Below, piece after piece: positions 34,904 through 42,674 of a stretch of DNA of 64,000 nt. This DNA comes from Myxococcales bacterium. Its GTDB lineage: Bacteria > Myxococcota_A > Polyangia > Fen-1088. A program made the position numbers and the translations under genes. The notes under the pieces are model-generated. The model worked only from the letters and a program-made list of their open reading frames with translations, was not told the DNA's origin and did not search any database. The stretch's first letter is position 1. Each line of letters opens with the position of its first letter. Where the stretch lies: contig PLNW01000106.1 in the NCBI GenBank assembly GCA_003142855.1, positions 44,590-108,589 on the forward strand. The letters run 5' to 3'.

Positions 34904-34970
34904 CGCCGCTGAGAACGCGGAGGGGAGAGGGGAGGACACAGAGCGGGAGAAAACGCTGTGATGTTGAAAC
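34904..34970 (+). repeat. Dispersed repeat family 2, copy B
   Basis: CGCCGCTGAGAACGCGG followed by AGGGGAGAGGGGAGGACACA and GCGGGAGAAAACG. This is the most complete copy together with the inverted copy D at 45449-45510. It fills the gap between fcl and the adenylate kinase gene. Confidence 0.75.
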
Positions 34971-34972
34971 CG

Positions 34973-35776
34973 CTAGCTCTGCAGCGCGGGCTGTACCACG
35001 GCCAGGACGCTGTCCTTGACCGCCTGGTCGGTGAACACGGGCAGGTTGCCGGGGACCGACACGGTTGGGATCCCGGCGGCCGACAAGCGCTGGATCGCGG
35101 GCAAGGCCTTGCTCTGGAATTCCGCCAGGCGGGTGCGGATCTTTTCTTCGGTGTCGTCGGAACGCAGGACCACCGCCGTGCCGCAGGCGGTGCACTTTCC
35201 GTCGGGCGTGGGCGGCTTGAACTCGAGGTGAAAGACCTTGGCGCAGGACTTGTTGGGGCACACGCGCCGGCCGATGGTGCGCGCCACGATGGCTTCATCG
35301 TCGTTGTCGACGATGAGCACCAGATCGATGCGCGTGCCGCAATCCTTGGCCAGCGCGAGCAAGAAGTCCGACTGGTCTGGCGTTCGCGGGTAGCCATCCA
35401 GCACGAAGCCCTTGCCGCTGCCGGCGCGGAAGGCCGCAGCCAGCAGCGCGTTGGTGATCTCGTCGGGCACGAAGCGACCGCGATCTACATACTGCGCCGC
35501 CTTGAATCCCAAGATCGCAGCGTCGACGTCTACTGCCGCCTTGGCGCAAGCAGGAGCCAGGGCCTGGCGAATCGCCGCGTCGGCCGCGAACTTGCCGTCG
35601 CTCCACAACCCATCGGTCTTGGCATCGCCGCGCACCTTGTTGAAGGTGCCCAGGTACTCGCGAAAAATGTTTCCCGTGGCCAGCTGCCGCAGCCCATAGG
35701 CCTGCACCAGCACGTCCACGCGCGGCTGCTTGCCCGCGCCACTCTTGCCTGCCACGACGATATTCTGCACGTTCAT
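34973..35776 (-). CDS. Divergent adenylate kinase-like nucleoside monophosphate kinase
   Basis: The 267-residue protein keeps the adenylate kinase plan: P-loop at residues 10-17, GFVLDGYPRTPDQ (NMP site), and a zinc-type LID with Cys173, Cys178, Cys195 and Cys198 in RRVCPNKSC and GKCTACG. The P-loop is unusual: GKSGAGKQPR replaces GPPGAGKGTQ, putting Gln-Pro where Gly-Thr binds phosphate and Mg, and the first zinc pair is spaced CX4C rather than CX2C. GAGGA precedes the ATG at 35776. Whether it is the cell's main Adk or an altered paralogue cannot be told here. Confidence 0.8.
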   Translation of the reverse strand: MNVQNIVVAGKSGAGKQPRVDVLVQAYGLRQLATGNIFREYLGTFNKVRGDAKTDGLWSDGKFAADAAIRQALAPACAKAAVDVDAAILGFKAAQYVDRGRFVPDEITNALLAAAFRAGSGKGFVLDGYPRTPDQSDFLLALAKDCGTRIDLVLIVDNDDEAIVARTIGRRVCPNKSCAKVFHLEFKPPTPDGKCTACGTAVVLRSDDTEEKIRTRLAEFQSKALPAIQRLSAAGIPTVSVPGNLPVFTDQAVKDSVLAVVQPALQS

Positions 35777-35936
35777 GTTGCGTCCTCGTTCAAAGTTGCG
35801 GCGCACACTAGCGGATCGCGCGGCGGATGAACAGACGTAGGCGCTTGAGCCTAATCCCGCGAGACGTGGCCGTGGTCGTGGCTCCGAATTGCGATATCCC
35901 GCGACGCAGGTTCCGGTCGTTAGCACCATAGCAGGC

Positions 35937-35945
35937 TGCTACAAT
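35937..35945 (+). promoter_or_regulatory. Extended -10 promoter of the nucleotidyltransferase gene
   Basis: TGCTACAAT is a strong extended -10 element ending 6 bases before the ATG at 35952, so transcription should start at or next to the start codon. A clear -35 is lacking, as expected with TGn-type promoters. Confidence 0.6.
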
Positions 35946-35951
35946 CACCCT

Positions 35952-36584
35952 ATGGCGCAGTTGCCGACAGCAGCGCAGGTCCAGGCGCGTTTGCGGGACA
36001 GCTTCGCCCTCGATGAACAATGGGGGCTCACAATGGGTCTGCCCGATGGAGATACGAAGGAAGCAGCTCTGCGCCAACTCGCTGATCTGCTCGAGAAGGA
36101 ACGCGTGAGCTACGCGGTGATCGGCGGCATCGCGGTGCAGCTCTACACTGAGGAGCCTCGCACAACCCGAGACATCGACGTCGCGCTCGCCAGCTACCAG
36201 GACCTCCCGAGGATTGCGCTCGAACTGGCTGGCTTCGAGCACGAGGGCCGATTCGATCACTCCGATAACTGGCGGGCGCCTGGGTCGGCGCCCCGCAAGC
36301 AACGCACGGCAATTCAGTTCATGGCCGACCAACTCACCCCGGGCTCGGTCGAGCGCGCCCAGACCTTCGAATTGCTCGGGATGCGGCTTCGGGTGGCGAA
36401 GCTACCCGACTTGGTGTTGCTCAAGCTCGAAGCCGCCGAGGAGCCGCGCCGTCGACCGAGCAAGCGCCGCTCGGACGCAGCCGACGTTTCTCGCCTGCTG
36501 GAAGAGCACCCCGATCTGGAGCAGGAACTGCCCGGCGTGCGAGAGCGCCTGGCCCATGTCGACGACACGATCCGGGGCAAGTAG
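35952..36584 (+). CDS. AbiEii-like nucleotidyltransferase
   Basis: The 210-residue protein has the minimal nucleotidyltransferase signature GGIAVQLYTEEPRTTRDIDV, with GG at 58-59 and the acid pair Asp74/Asp76 (DID), as in the AbiEii/MNT toxin and related groups. The C-terminal half is helical with a basic stretch (RRRPSKRRSDAADV). AbiEii toxins work with an AbiEi antitoxin; none lies beside it, so this is an orphan. No ribosome-binding site; predicted leaderless from the -10 at 35937-35945. The end is 17 bases from a convergent gene. Confidence 0.72.
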   Translation: MAQLPTAAQVQARLRDSFALDEQWGLTMGLPDGDTKEAALRQLADLLEKERVSYAVIGGIAVQLYTEEPRTTRDIDVALASYQDLPRIALELAGFEHEGRFDHSDNWRAPGSAPRKQRTAIQFMADQLTPGSVERAQTFELLGMRLRVAKLPDLVLLKLEAAEEPRRRPSKRRSDAADVSRLLEEHPDLEQELPGVRERLAHVDDTIRGK

Positions 36585-36600
36585 CACGACTGCATCGGTT

Positions 36601-36969
36601 CTACAGCTTGGCCGCCACGGTCGTGACGGCGACAAATCGGTGGCCGACGTTGTCGACCATGACACCAAAGCCTTCGAGCGTGCGCACGCCAAGCAGACAA
36701 AGATCACTTTTCTCGGCGAAGACCACTTCATCAACGGTTTCAAAACCCTCGGCAGCCAGGACCGCGTAGCCGACGTCTCGTTCGACCACTTCCTTCGTAG
36801 CAGTCACGAAGGTCCGTTTGCGGCGGGGGCCGACCCCGATGGCTGTCATCTGTTGGGCCGGCAGCCAGCTGAGTTCAGATCCGGTGTCAACCAAGGCCTC
36901 GATGGGGGCGGATACCTGAGCCTCGTCTCGGGGATTCTTGGCCACCACATTGACGCGAAACAGACTCAT
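36601..36969 (-). CDS. Retropepsin-like aspartic protease domain protein
   Basis: A 122-residue single-domain protein with the active-site turn ALVDTGSELSWLP (Asp28-Thr29-Gly30-Ser31) and a later hydrophobic-Gly pair (CLLGVRTLEGFGVMVD) that forms the second half of the fold. Such small bacterial clan AA proteins would act as dimers. TATCAT lies seven bases before the ATG at 36969, predicting a leaderless transcript. Convergent with the nucleotidyltransferase gene; no functional link is known. Confidence 0.7.
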   Translation of the reverse strand: MSLFRVNVVAKNPRDEAQVSAPIEALVDTGSELSWLPAQQMTAIGVGPRRKRTFVTATKEVVERDVGYAVLAAEGFETVDEVVFAEKSDLCLLGVRTLEGFGVMVDNVGHRFVAVTTVAAKL

Positions 36970-37021
36970 GAAGTTAATGATACCCCAGGTCCACGCTGGC
37001 AACAGCCACCTCCTGCTGTGC

Positions 37022-37504
37022 TTACAAGTACTGGCGCAGAATCCGTCGGCTGTGCGCATCCAACTGGGCCACCGAGGTGATGCGGTAGCGGATGCCGTGG
37101 CTGTCGATCAGCAAGGCGCCGTCGTTGCCCATGCGCCGGATGTTGTCTTCGCTTGGCAGCGTGAAGCTGGTTTCGCCGCGGTCGCTCTGCACGAACCACT
37201 GGCTGGCCACGCCGCCCTTGACCACGCGTAGGATGCGCAGGACGCGCGGGACAAATTCGCGCCGAGCCAGCTCAGCCGCGAGTTGGTCGCGCGTTTCACG
37301 GTCGAGTTCGGCCACGTCGTTCAGGCAGAAGACCTCGTGGCCGCTTTCGTCGCACAGGGAAAGCCACTGGTCGGGCGCTGAGAACGGGAAGGCGCGCACG
37401 GGCACGACACCACTGTGGATCTCTCCGTTGGCCAGGGTCACAACCAGTCGGCCAAAGGCGTCGTGGTGCAGGCGAATGGCGACGGTTGCGCCGTGGTCGT
37501 TCAC
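37022..37504 (-). CDS. DUF1854 protein of the cyanophycin locus
   Basis: The 160-residue protein matches the DUF1854 type (PVRAFPFSAPDQWLSLCDES, VLRILRVVKGGVASQWFVQS, DGALLIDSHGIRYRI) that in proteobacteria accompanies cyanophycin synthetase genes and an ABC transporter. It begins with GTG overlapping the ABC gene's stop by four bases (GTGA), so the two are translated together. The biochemical role is unknown; context points to cyanophycin handling or control. Confidence 0.82.
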   Translation of the reverse strand: MNDHGATVAIRLHHDAFGRLVVTLANGEIHSGVVPVRAFPFSAPDQWLSLCDESGHEVFCLNDVAELDRETRDQLAAELARREFVPRVLRILRVVKGGVASQWFVQSDRGETSFTLPSEDNIRRMGNDGALLIDSHGIRYRITSVAQLDAHSRRILRQYL

Positions 37505-39888
37505 GCGTCACCTCCCTCGCGCTCGGGCAGGGCTGGTGGCAGCTCGCGCGGCGCTTCGGGACTGCCCAACTCTTGCCCCCGCTGCATCTGCGCCTGGTAG
37601 AGCTGCGCGTAGCGGCCGCCCGCGGCCAAGAGATCCGCGTGCTGTCCCATTTCGACGATGCGGCCCTGCTCGAGCACGACCAGCCGGTCTGCCTTGTGCA
37701 GGGTGCTCAGCCGGTGGGCAATCGCGATGGTGGTGCGGCCGCGCACCAGGTTGTCGAGCGCCTCCTGGATCTCGCGTTCGGTCTGCGTGTCCACCGACGA
37801 GGTCGCCTCGTCGAGGATGAGGATGCTCGGGTCGATGAGCAGGGCGCGCGCGATGGAGATGCGCTGGCGCTCCCCGCCCGACAGCGTGTGGCCGCGTTCG
37901 CCCACCATGGAATCGTACCCGTCGGAGAGCTGTAGGATGAATTCGTGCGCCCGAGCGGCTCGCGCGGCGGCCACGATCTCGGCGCGGGTGGCGTTGGGTT
38001 TGCCGTACGCGATGTTCTCCGCGATGCTCCCCCAGAAGAGGAAAGGGTCCTGCAGCACGATGCCGATGTGACGGCGGTACTCGGCGATGGGGAAAGATCG
38101 GATGTCGGTTCCGTCCACCAGCACCGCGCCCTCGCTCACGTCGTAGAAGCGGCACACCAGATTGACCAGCGTGCTCTTGCCCGCGCCGGTGGTGCCCACC
38201 AGGCCGATCATCTCGCCGGGCTTCACCTCCAGGCTGACGCCGTCGATGACTTGCCGGCTGCCGAAGCGGAAGCTGGCGTTGCGTATCTCGATGGCGCCAC
38301 CGATCTTCTCGGGATGCACCGGATGCGCCGGCTCGGGCACGCCGGGCGGCCGGTCCAGGATTTCAAACAAGCGCTGGCTGCTGGCCGCTGCTTTTTGCGT
38401 GCTGGTGACCATGCGGCTCATGGACTCCAGCCGCGCATAGAAACGACCAATGTAGGCCAGGAAGGCTACCAGCACGCCCACCGTAACCCGGCCGCTGAAG
38501 ACCTCCCAGGCGCCCACCACCCAGACCACCAGCAAGCCAATCTGGGTGAGCAGGGCCACTGTGGGCCAGAAAAAAGTCCACACCCTGTTCACCCGGTCGG
38601 CGGCCGCGATGATGCGTAAATTGGCGGCGCGGAAACGCTCGATTTCACGCTTTTCCTGCGCAAAGGCTTTCACCACGCGAATGCCCGGAATCGTGTCGGC
38701 CAGCAGGCTGGTCACCACGTCCCAGGCGCGGCCATTTTGCAGAAAGCCGTGGGTCATCCGGTCGCGCAGGTACACGGTCAACCACGCGATGATCGGGAAG
38801 GTGCACAGCGTGGCGGCAGCCAGGATGGGGTCGATGCTGAGGAGCACCACCGCCGTGCCCACGATCATGAGCACGTCGGCGATGAAGTCGACCAAGGTAT
38901 CCGAGAGGAAGCTGCAGATGCGATCGGTGTCGTTGCTGATACGGGCCACCAGATCGCCAGTGCGCTTGGTGCCGAAGTAGTCCAGCGACAGCTCCTGCAA
39001 GTGGGCATAGGTGGTGTTGCGCAAGTCCGCGCTGATGCGCTCGCTGATCCAGGCCAGCACCCAGCCCTGGGTCCAGCTCAGCGCCCAGGCGAGCAGCGCC
39101 GCGGCAGCGAAGGCGAGCAGGTAGAAGCCGACGCGGTGGAATCCGGTGACACGCTCTTGCTCGATGCTGCGCAGGTTTGCTGCGCGCTCGCCCACCGCGG
39201 ACGGGGAGCGCAGCTCTCTGACGTGGTCTTGGTATGGCTCCAGCACCTTGTCGACTAGAGGCCAGGTCAGATAGGGCGGGACCAGGCCGGCGGCGGTTCC
39301 GCCCAGGGTGAGCAGGAGTCCCAGCGTCAGCGCAGCGGTGTGGGCGCGGGCAAAGCGAAACAGACGGAACAGCGAACGCACGTTGACCGGTGCGGTGGGT
39401 TTCTCTCCCTCGGGCACAGCCAGGTCGTCGTCGCGATCCGGGCCCTCGGGCGCGTGGCCCGCAGTCAGGCGGTCGAAGGCGTCCACCAGATCATGGGCGG
39501 CGGCAGCCCGGCCCACGGTGTGGTACCAGCATGCCAGACGCGCGCTGGGGCCAAGCGCTTCCAGTGTGGCCAGGCCTCCCCGGTCGCGCGCCTGCAGTCG
39601 TTCCACCTGCGCCAGTGGCCAAGCATGCAAGTCGGCGCCTGCTCGCGCCAGCAGGCGGCGGTCGGTCAGCACCACCAGCCCGTCGCAGTATTTCAGCTGG
39701 TTGTCCAGGTCGGGCTGGAAGACCGCGCGCAGCGATTCGCCCGGCTCCAGCACAGCCTGCACCATGCCGCGCAAGGGCTCAGGGAGTTGGTTGCAGGTTG
39801 TGTCCAATTCGGTCAAGGTGCGCTGCTCATACCCCGTGCGGGGTGGTTTCTTCGCCGCCAAAATACACCACAGCTTTTCCTGTGCCAC
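37501..39888 (-). CDS. ABC transporter (fused permease/ATPase) associated with cyanophycin metabolism
   Basis: The 795-residue half-transporter has a ~165-residue N-terminal soluble domain not found in ordinary exporters, a six-helix membrane domain (for example RRTGDLVARISNDTDR-type coupling region KRTGDLVARISNDTDRICSF), and a nucleotide-binding domain with Walker A GTTGAGKST, signature LSGGERQR, Walker B ILILDEATSSVD and the switch His (AHRLST). Forms a homodimer in the inner membrane. It is divergent from the first cphA with ~55 bp between starts and is followed by DUF1854, an arrangement repeatedly seen at cyanophycin loci. The GTG start at 39888 lacks a clear ribosome-binding site. Confidence 0.88.
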   Translation of the reverse strand: MAQEKLWCILAAKKPPRTGYEQRTLTELDTTCNQLPEPLRGMVQAVLEPGESLRAVFQPDLDNQLKYCDGLVVLTDRRLLARAGADLHAWPLAQVERLQARDRGGLATLEALGPSARLACWYHTVGRAAAAHDLVDAFDRLTAGHAPEGPDRDDDLAVPEGEKPTAPVNVRSLFRLFRFARAHTAALTLGLLLTLGGTAAGLVPPYLTWPLVDKVLEPYQDHVRELRSPSAVGERAANLRSIEQERVTGFHRVGFYLLAFAAAALLAWALSWTQGWVLAWISERISADLRNTTYAHLQELSLDYFGTKRTGDLVARISNDTDRICSFLSDTLVDFIADVLMIVGTAVVLLSIDPILAAATLCTFPIIAWLTVYLRDRMTHGFLQNGRAWDVVTSLLADTIPGIRVVKAFAQEKREIERFRAANLRIIAAADRVNRVWTFFWPTVALLTQIGLLVVWVVGAWEVFSGRVTVGVLVAFLAYIGRFYARLESMSRMVTSTQKAAASSQRLFEILDRPPGVPEPAHPVHPEKIGGAIEIRNASFRFGSRQVIDGVSLEVKPGEMIGLVGTTGAGKSTLVNLVCRFYDVSEGAVLVDGTDIRSFPIAEYRRHIGIVLQDPFLFWGSIAENIAYGKPNATRAEIVAAARAARAHEFILQLSDGYDSMVGERGHTLSGGERQRISIARALLIDPSILILDEATSSVDTQTEREIQEALDNLVRGRTTIAIAHRLSTLHKADRLVVLEQGRIVEMGQHADLLAAGGRYAQLYQAQMQRGQELGSPEAPRELPPALPEREGGDA

Positions 39889-39942
39889 AGTTGCATTAAT
39901 CTCTTGGACGTCAGCTCACCCCGCCCATTCAAGGAATCACCC

Positions 39943-42654
39943 ATGGAGATCAGAAAGATCTTCGCCCTGCGCGGCCCGAACATCTGGTCGCGGCACACGG
40001 TGCTGGAGGCATGGGTGGACCTCAAGGACCTCAAGGACAGTCCGTCTGATTCCATACCCGGTCTCAATGATCGGCTGATGGCGTGGTTGCCGACCATGAT
40101 CGAGCACCGCTGCAGCGTGGGTGAACGCGGCGGTTTCTTTCAACGTCTGCGCGACGGAACCTACCCGGCGCATATTCTGGAACACGTCACCATCGAACTG
40201 CAGAACCTGGCCGGCACGCCGGTGGGGTACGGCCGTGCCCGTGAGTCGGTGGAAGAGGGTGTGTATCGGGTCGTGGTGCGCTACCGCGACGAGAGGCTGG
40301 CGCGCGCCTGCCTGCTCGCCGCGCGCGAACTGGTGCTGGCCGCCATCTACGACAAGCCCTACGACGTGGCCCAGGAAGTTCGCAAACTGCGCGAGCTGGC
40401 CGACCGCGTGTGCCTGGGCCCCAGCACGGCCGCCATCACCGCTGCGGCCGACGCCCGTGGCATTCCCGTGCGCCGGCTCAACGAAGGCAGCCTGGTCCAG
40501 CTTGGCCAGGGCGCCAAGCAGCGCCGCATCTGGACGGCCGAGACCGACCGCACCAGTGCGGTGGCTGAATCGATCGCGCAGGACAAGGAGCTGACCAAGA
40601 ACCTGCTGCGTGCGGGTGGCATTCCGGTTCCCGAGGGGCGCCTGGTCAGCGACGCGGACGATGCCTGGCAAGCGGCCGAGGAGATCGGCCCGCCCGTGGT
40701 AGTGAAGCCTCGCGATGGCAACCACGCCCGCGGCGTGTTCACCAGTCTGACCCGCGAGGCTCAGGTGCGGGCCGCCTTCGAGGCGGCGAGCCACGAAGGC
40801 AGCAGCGTGATTGTCGAGAAATTCGCCGAGGGCGCCGAACACCGCCTGCTGGTGGTGGGGGGCAAGCTGGTGGCCGCTGCCCGCGGAGAAGCCGCCTCCA
40901 TCGTCGGCGACGGCCAACGAACCGTGGCCCAGCTCATTGACGAACAGCTCAACTCCGACCCCAGGCGTGGCAGCTTTGAATCCTGTCCCCTGTGCCGGAT
41001 CTGGGTCGACGACAAGTCCACGCAGATGCAGCTCGAACGTCAGGGTTACCGTGCCGAAAGCGTGCCGGCGGCCGGCGTGTCGGTTGTGGTCCAGCACAGC
41101 GACAACCTGGCCATCGACGTGACCGATCAGGTTCACCCCAGCACCGTAGCCCACGCGGCCCTGGCGGCTCAGATCGTGGGTCTGGACGTGGCCGGTCTCG
41201 ACATCGTGGCCAGCGACATCTCGCAGCGGCTGGAAGATCAGGGCGGAGTCGTGGTCGAGGTCAACGCGGGGCCGGGATTGGCCATGCATCTGGCACCCTC
41301 GGTCGGCACGCCCCGGCCCGTGGGTGAGGCCATCGTGGACACACTTTTCCCGCCGGGCGAGAACGGCCGCATTCCCATCGTGTGTGTGACCGGCACCAAC
41401 GGCAAGACCACGGTGACCCGACTGGTGGCGCACATACTACGCGCAGCGGGCCGTGTGGTGGGCATGACCTCCAGCGACGGCATCGACGTGTCAGGCCGCA
41501 CCATCGATGGTGGGGACTGCGCCGGTCCGCGCAGCGCGCGCAAGGTTCTACTCAACCCGCAGGTCGAGGCTGCGGTATTCGAAGCGGCCCGCGGCGGGAT
41601 CTTGCGCGAGGGTCTTGGCTTCGACCGCTGCGACGTGGCGGTGGTGACCAACATCGGCCAGGCCGACCACCTCGGACTGCACAACGTGGACACCGTCGAC
41701 GACATGTTCACGGTCAAGCGCTCGCCGGTGGACGTGGTTTTGCCCACCGGCAGCGCTGTGCTCAATGCGGGCGATCCGCTGGTGGCGAAGATGGCGCCGC
41801 TGTGCGCAGGCTCGGTGATCTTCTTTGCCCTCGACGGCACGCATCCGACGCTGCAGCAGCATCGCAGCCAGGGCAAGCGCGTGGTCTTCGTGCGCGACGG
41901 TCAGTTGATTTTGTGCGAAGGATCGTCGGAAACCGATCTCATCTCGATCAATGAGATCCCCATCACCTGCTCGGGGCGCGCTCCCTTCCAGGTAGAGAAC
42001 GCCCTGGCGGCAGCCTCAGCGGCGTGGGCGCTGGGGCTGTCCAAGGAAGCCATCCGCACCAGCCTGGAAATATTCCGTGCCGATCGGCAGGACGATCCCT
42101 GCCGATTCAACGTCGTGTCCCATGGCGAAGCCACCCTTGTCATCGACGACTGCCACAACATCTCAGCGCTGGCCGCGGTCGTGTCTGCGCTGGACCGGTT
42201 CCCCCACCGGAAGCGAACCGCTGTCTACTCAGCAGGTGACGCGAGGCGCGACGAAGACATCGTTCGGCAGGGCGAGATCTTGGCCGGCGCCTTTGACCGC
42301 GTGCTTTTGTACGACGATCCATCGGCCGCGGATCGGGCTCCGGGCGATGTCCCTGGCCTCCTGAGAAAGGGACTGGCGACTGGACCAAGGGTCGCTGAAG
42401 TTATTTATGTTTCTGACTATCGCGAGGCGGTCGGCAAGGCCTTGTCGCTGCTTGCACCGGGCGAGCTGGCGTTGCTTCAGACTCTCGACGACAACATCGA
42501 GGCGAGTCTTTCCGCGTTATCGGCCATGGGCGTGGTTAGCGAAGAGAAAAAGGCACGCGGCAGTGCCGGAACCGCGAATAAACCCCATCCGCGGTCCGTC
42601 GCACTATCAGTGACCCTCCGGTCTCCATCAAGGCCGGACTCAAAGAAGAACTAA
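39943..42654 (+). CDS. Cyanophycin synthetase paralogue 1 (CphA'-like)
   Basis: Non-ribosomal polymerisation of Asp and Arg. The 903-residue protein has the CphA N-domain (MEIRKIFALRGPNIWSRHTV), an ATP-grasp domain (~215-475: SIAQDKELTKNLLRAGGIPV, VVVKPRDGNHARGVF) and a Mur-ligase domain with P-loop GTNGKTT at ~484. In this copy the nucleotide-pocket motif, DYGHN in paralogue 2, reads DDCHN, and a basic ~35-residue tail (ending PSRPDSKKN) is added, so the second ligase step may differ. AAGGAAT precedes the ATG at 39943. Followed after 20 bases by the second cphA. Confidence 0.9.
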   Translation: MEIRKIFALRGPNIWSRHTVLEAWVDLKDLKDSPSDSIPGLNDRLMAWLPTMIEHRCSVGERGGFFQRLRDGTYPAHILEHVTIELQNLAGTPVGYGRARESVEEGVYRVVVRYRDERLARACLLAARELVLAAIYDKPYDVAQEVRKLRELADRVCLGPSTAAITAAADARGIPVRRLNEGSLVQLGQGAKQRRIWTAETDRTSAVAESIAQDKELTKNLLRAGGIPVPEGRLVSDADDAWQAAEEIGPPVVVKPRDGNHARGVFTSLTREAQVRAAFEAASHEGSSVIVEKFAEGAEHRLLVVGGKLVAAARGEAASIVGDGQRTVAQLIDEQLNSDPRRGSFESCPLCRIWVDDKSTQMQLERQGYRAESVPAAGVSVVVQHSDNLAIDVTDQVHPSTVAHAALAAQIVGLDVAGLDIVASDISQRLEDQGGVVVEVNAGPGLAMHLAPSVGTPRPVGEAIVDTLFPPGENGRIPIVCVTGTNGKTTVTRLVAHILRAAGRVVGMTSSDGIDVSGRTIDGGDCAGPRSARKVLLNPQVEAAVFEAARGGILREGLGFDRCDVAVVTNIGQADHLGLHNVDTVDDMFTVKRSPVDVVLPTGSAVLNAGDPLVAKMAPLCAGSVIFFALDGTHPTLQQHRSQGKRVVFVRDGQLILCEGSSETDLISINEIPITCSGRAPFQVENALAAASAAWALGLSKEAIRTSLEIFRADRQDDPCRFNVVSHGEATLVIDDCHNISALAAVVSALDRFPHRKRTAVYSAGDARRDEDIVRQGEILAGAFDRVLLYDDPSAADRAPGDVPGLLRKGLATGPRVAEVIYVSDYREAVGKALSLLAPGELALLQTLDDNIEASLSALSAMGVVSEEKKARGSAGTANKPHPRSVALSVTLRSPSRPDSKKN

Positions 42655-42674
42655 CGAAACCCGAGACGGCCATC

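Noticed and set aside
39871..39888. Sigma-54-like TGGCACAGGAAAAGC on the minus strand at the ABC gene start
   Set aside because: It lacks the TT before GC and lies within the first codons of the ABC gene, so it is probably coincidence.
39937..41433. 498-codon open frame antisense to cyanophycin synthetase paralogue 1
   Set aside because: Same reasons; it follows from third-position GC bias in the real gene.
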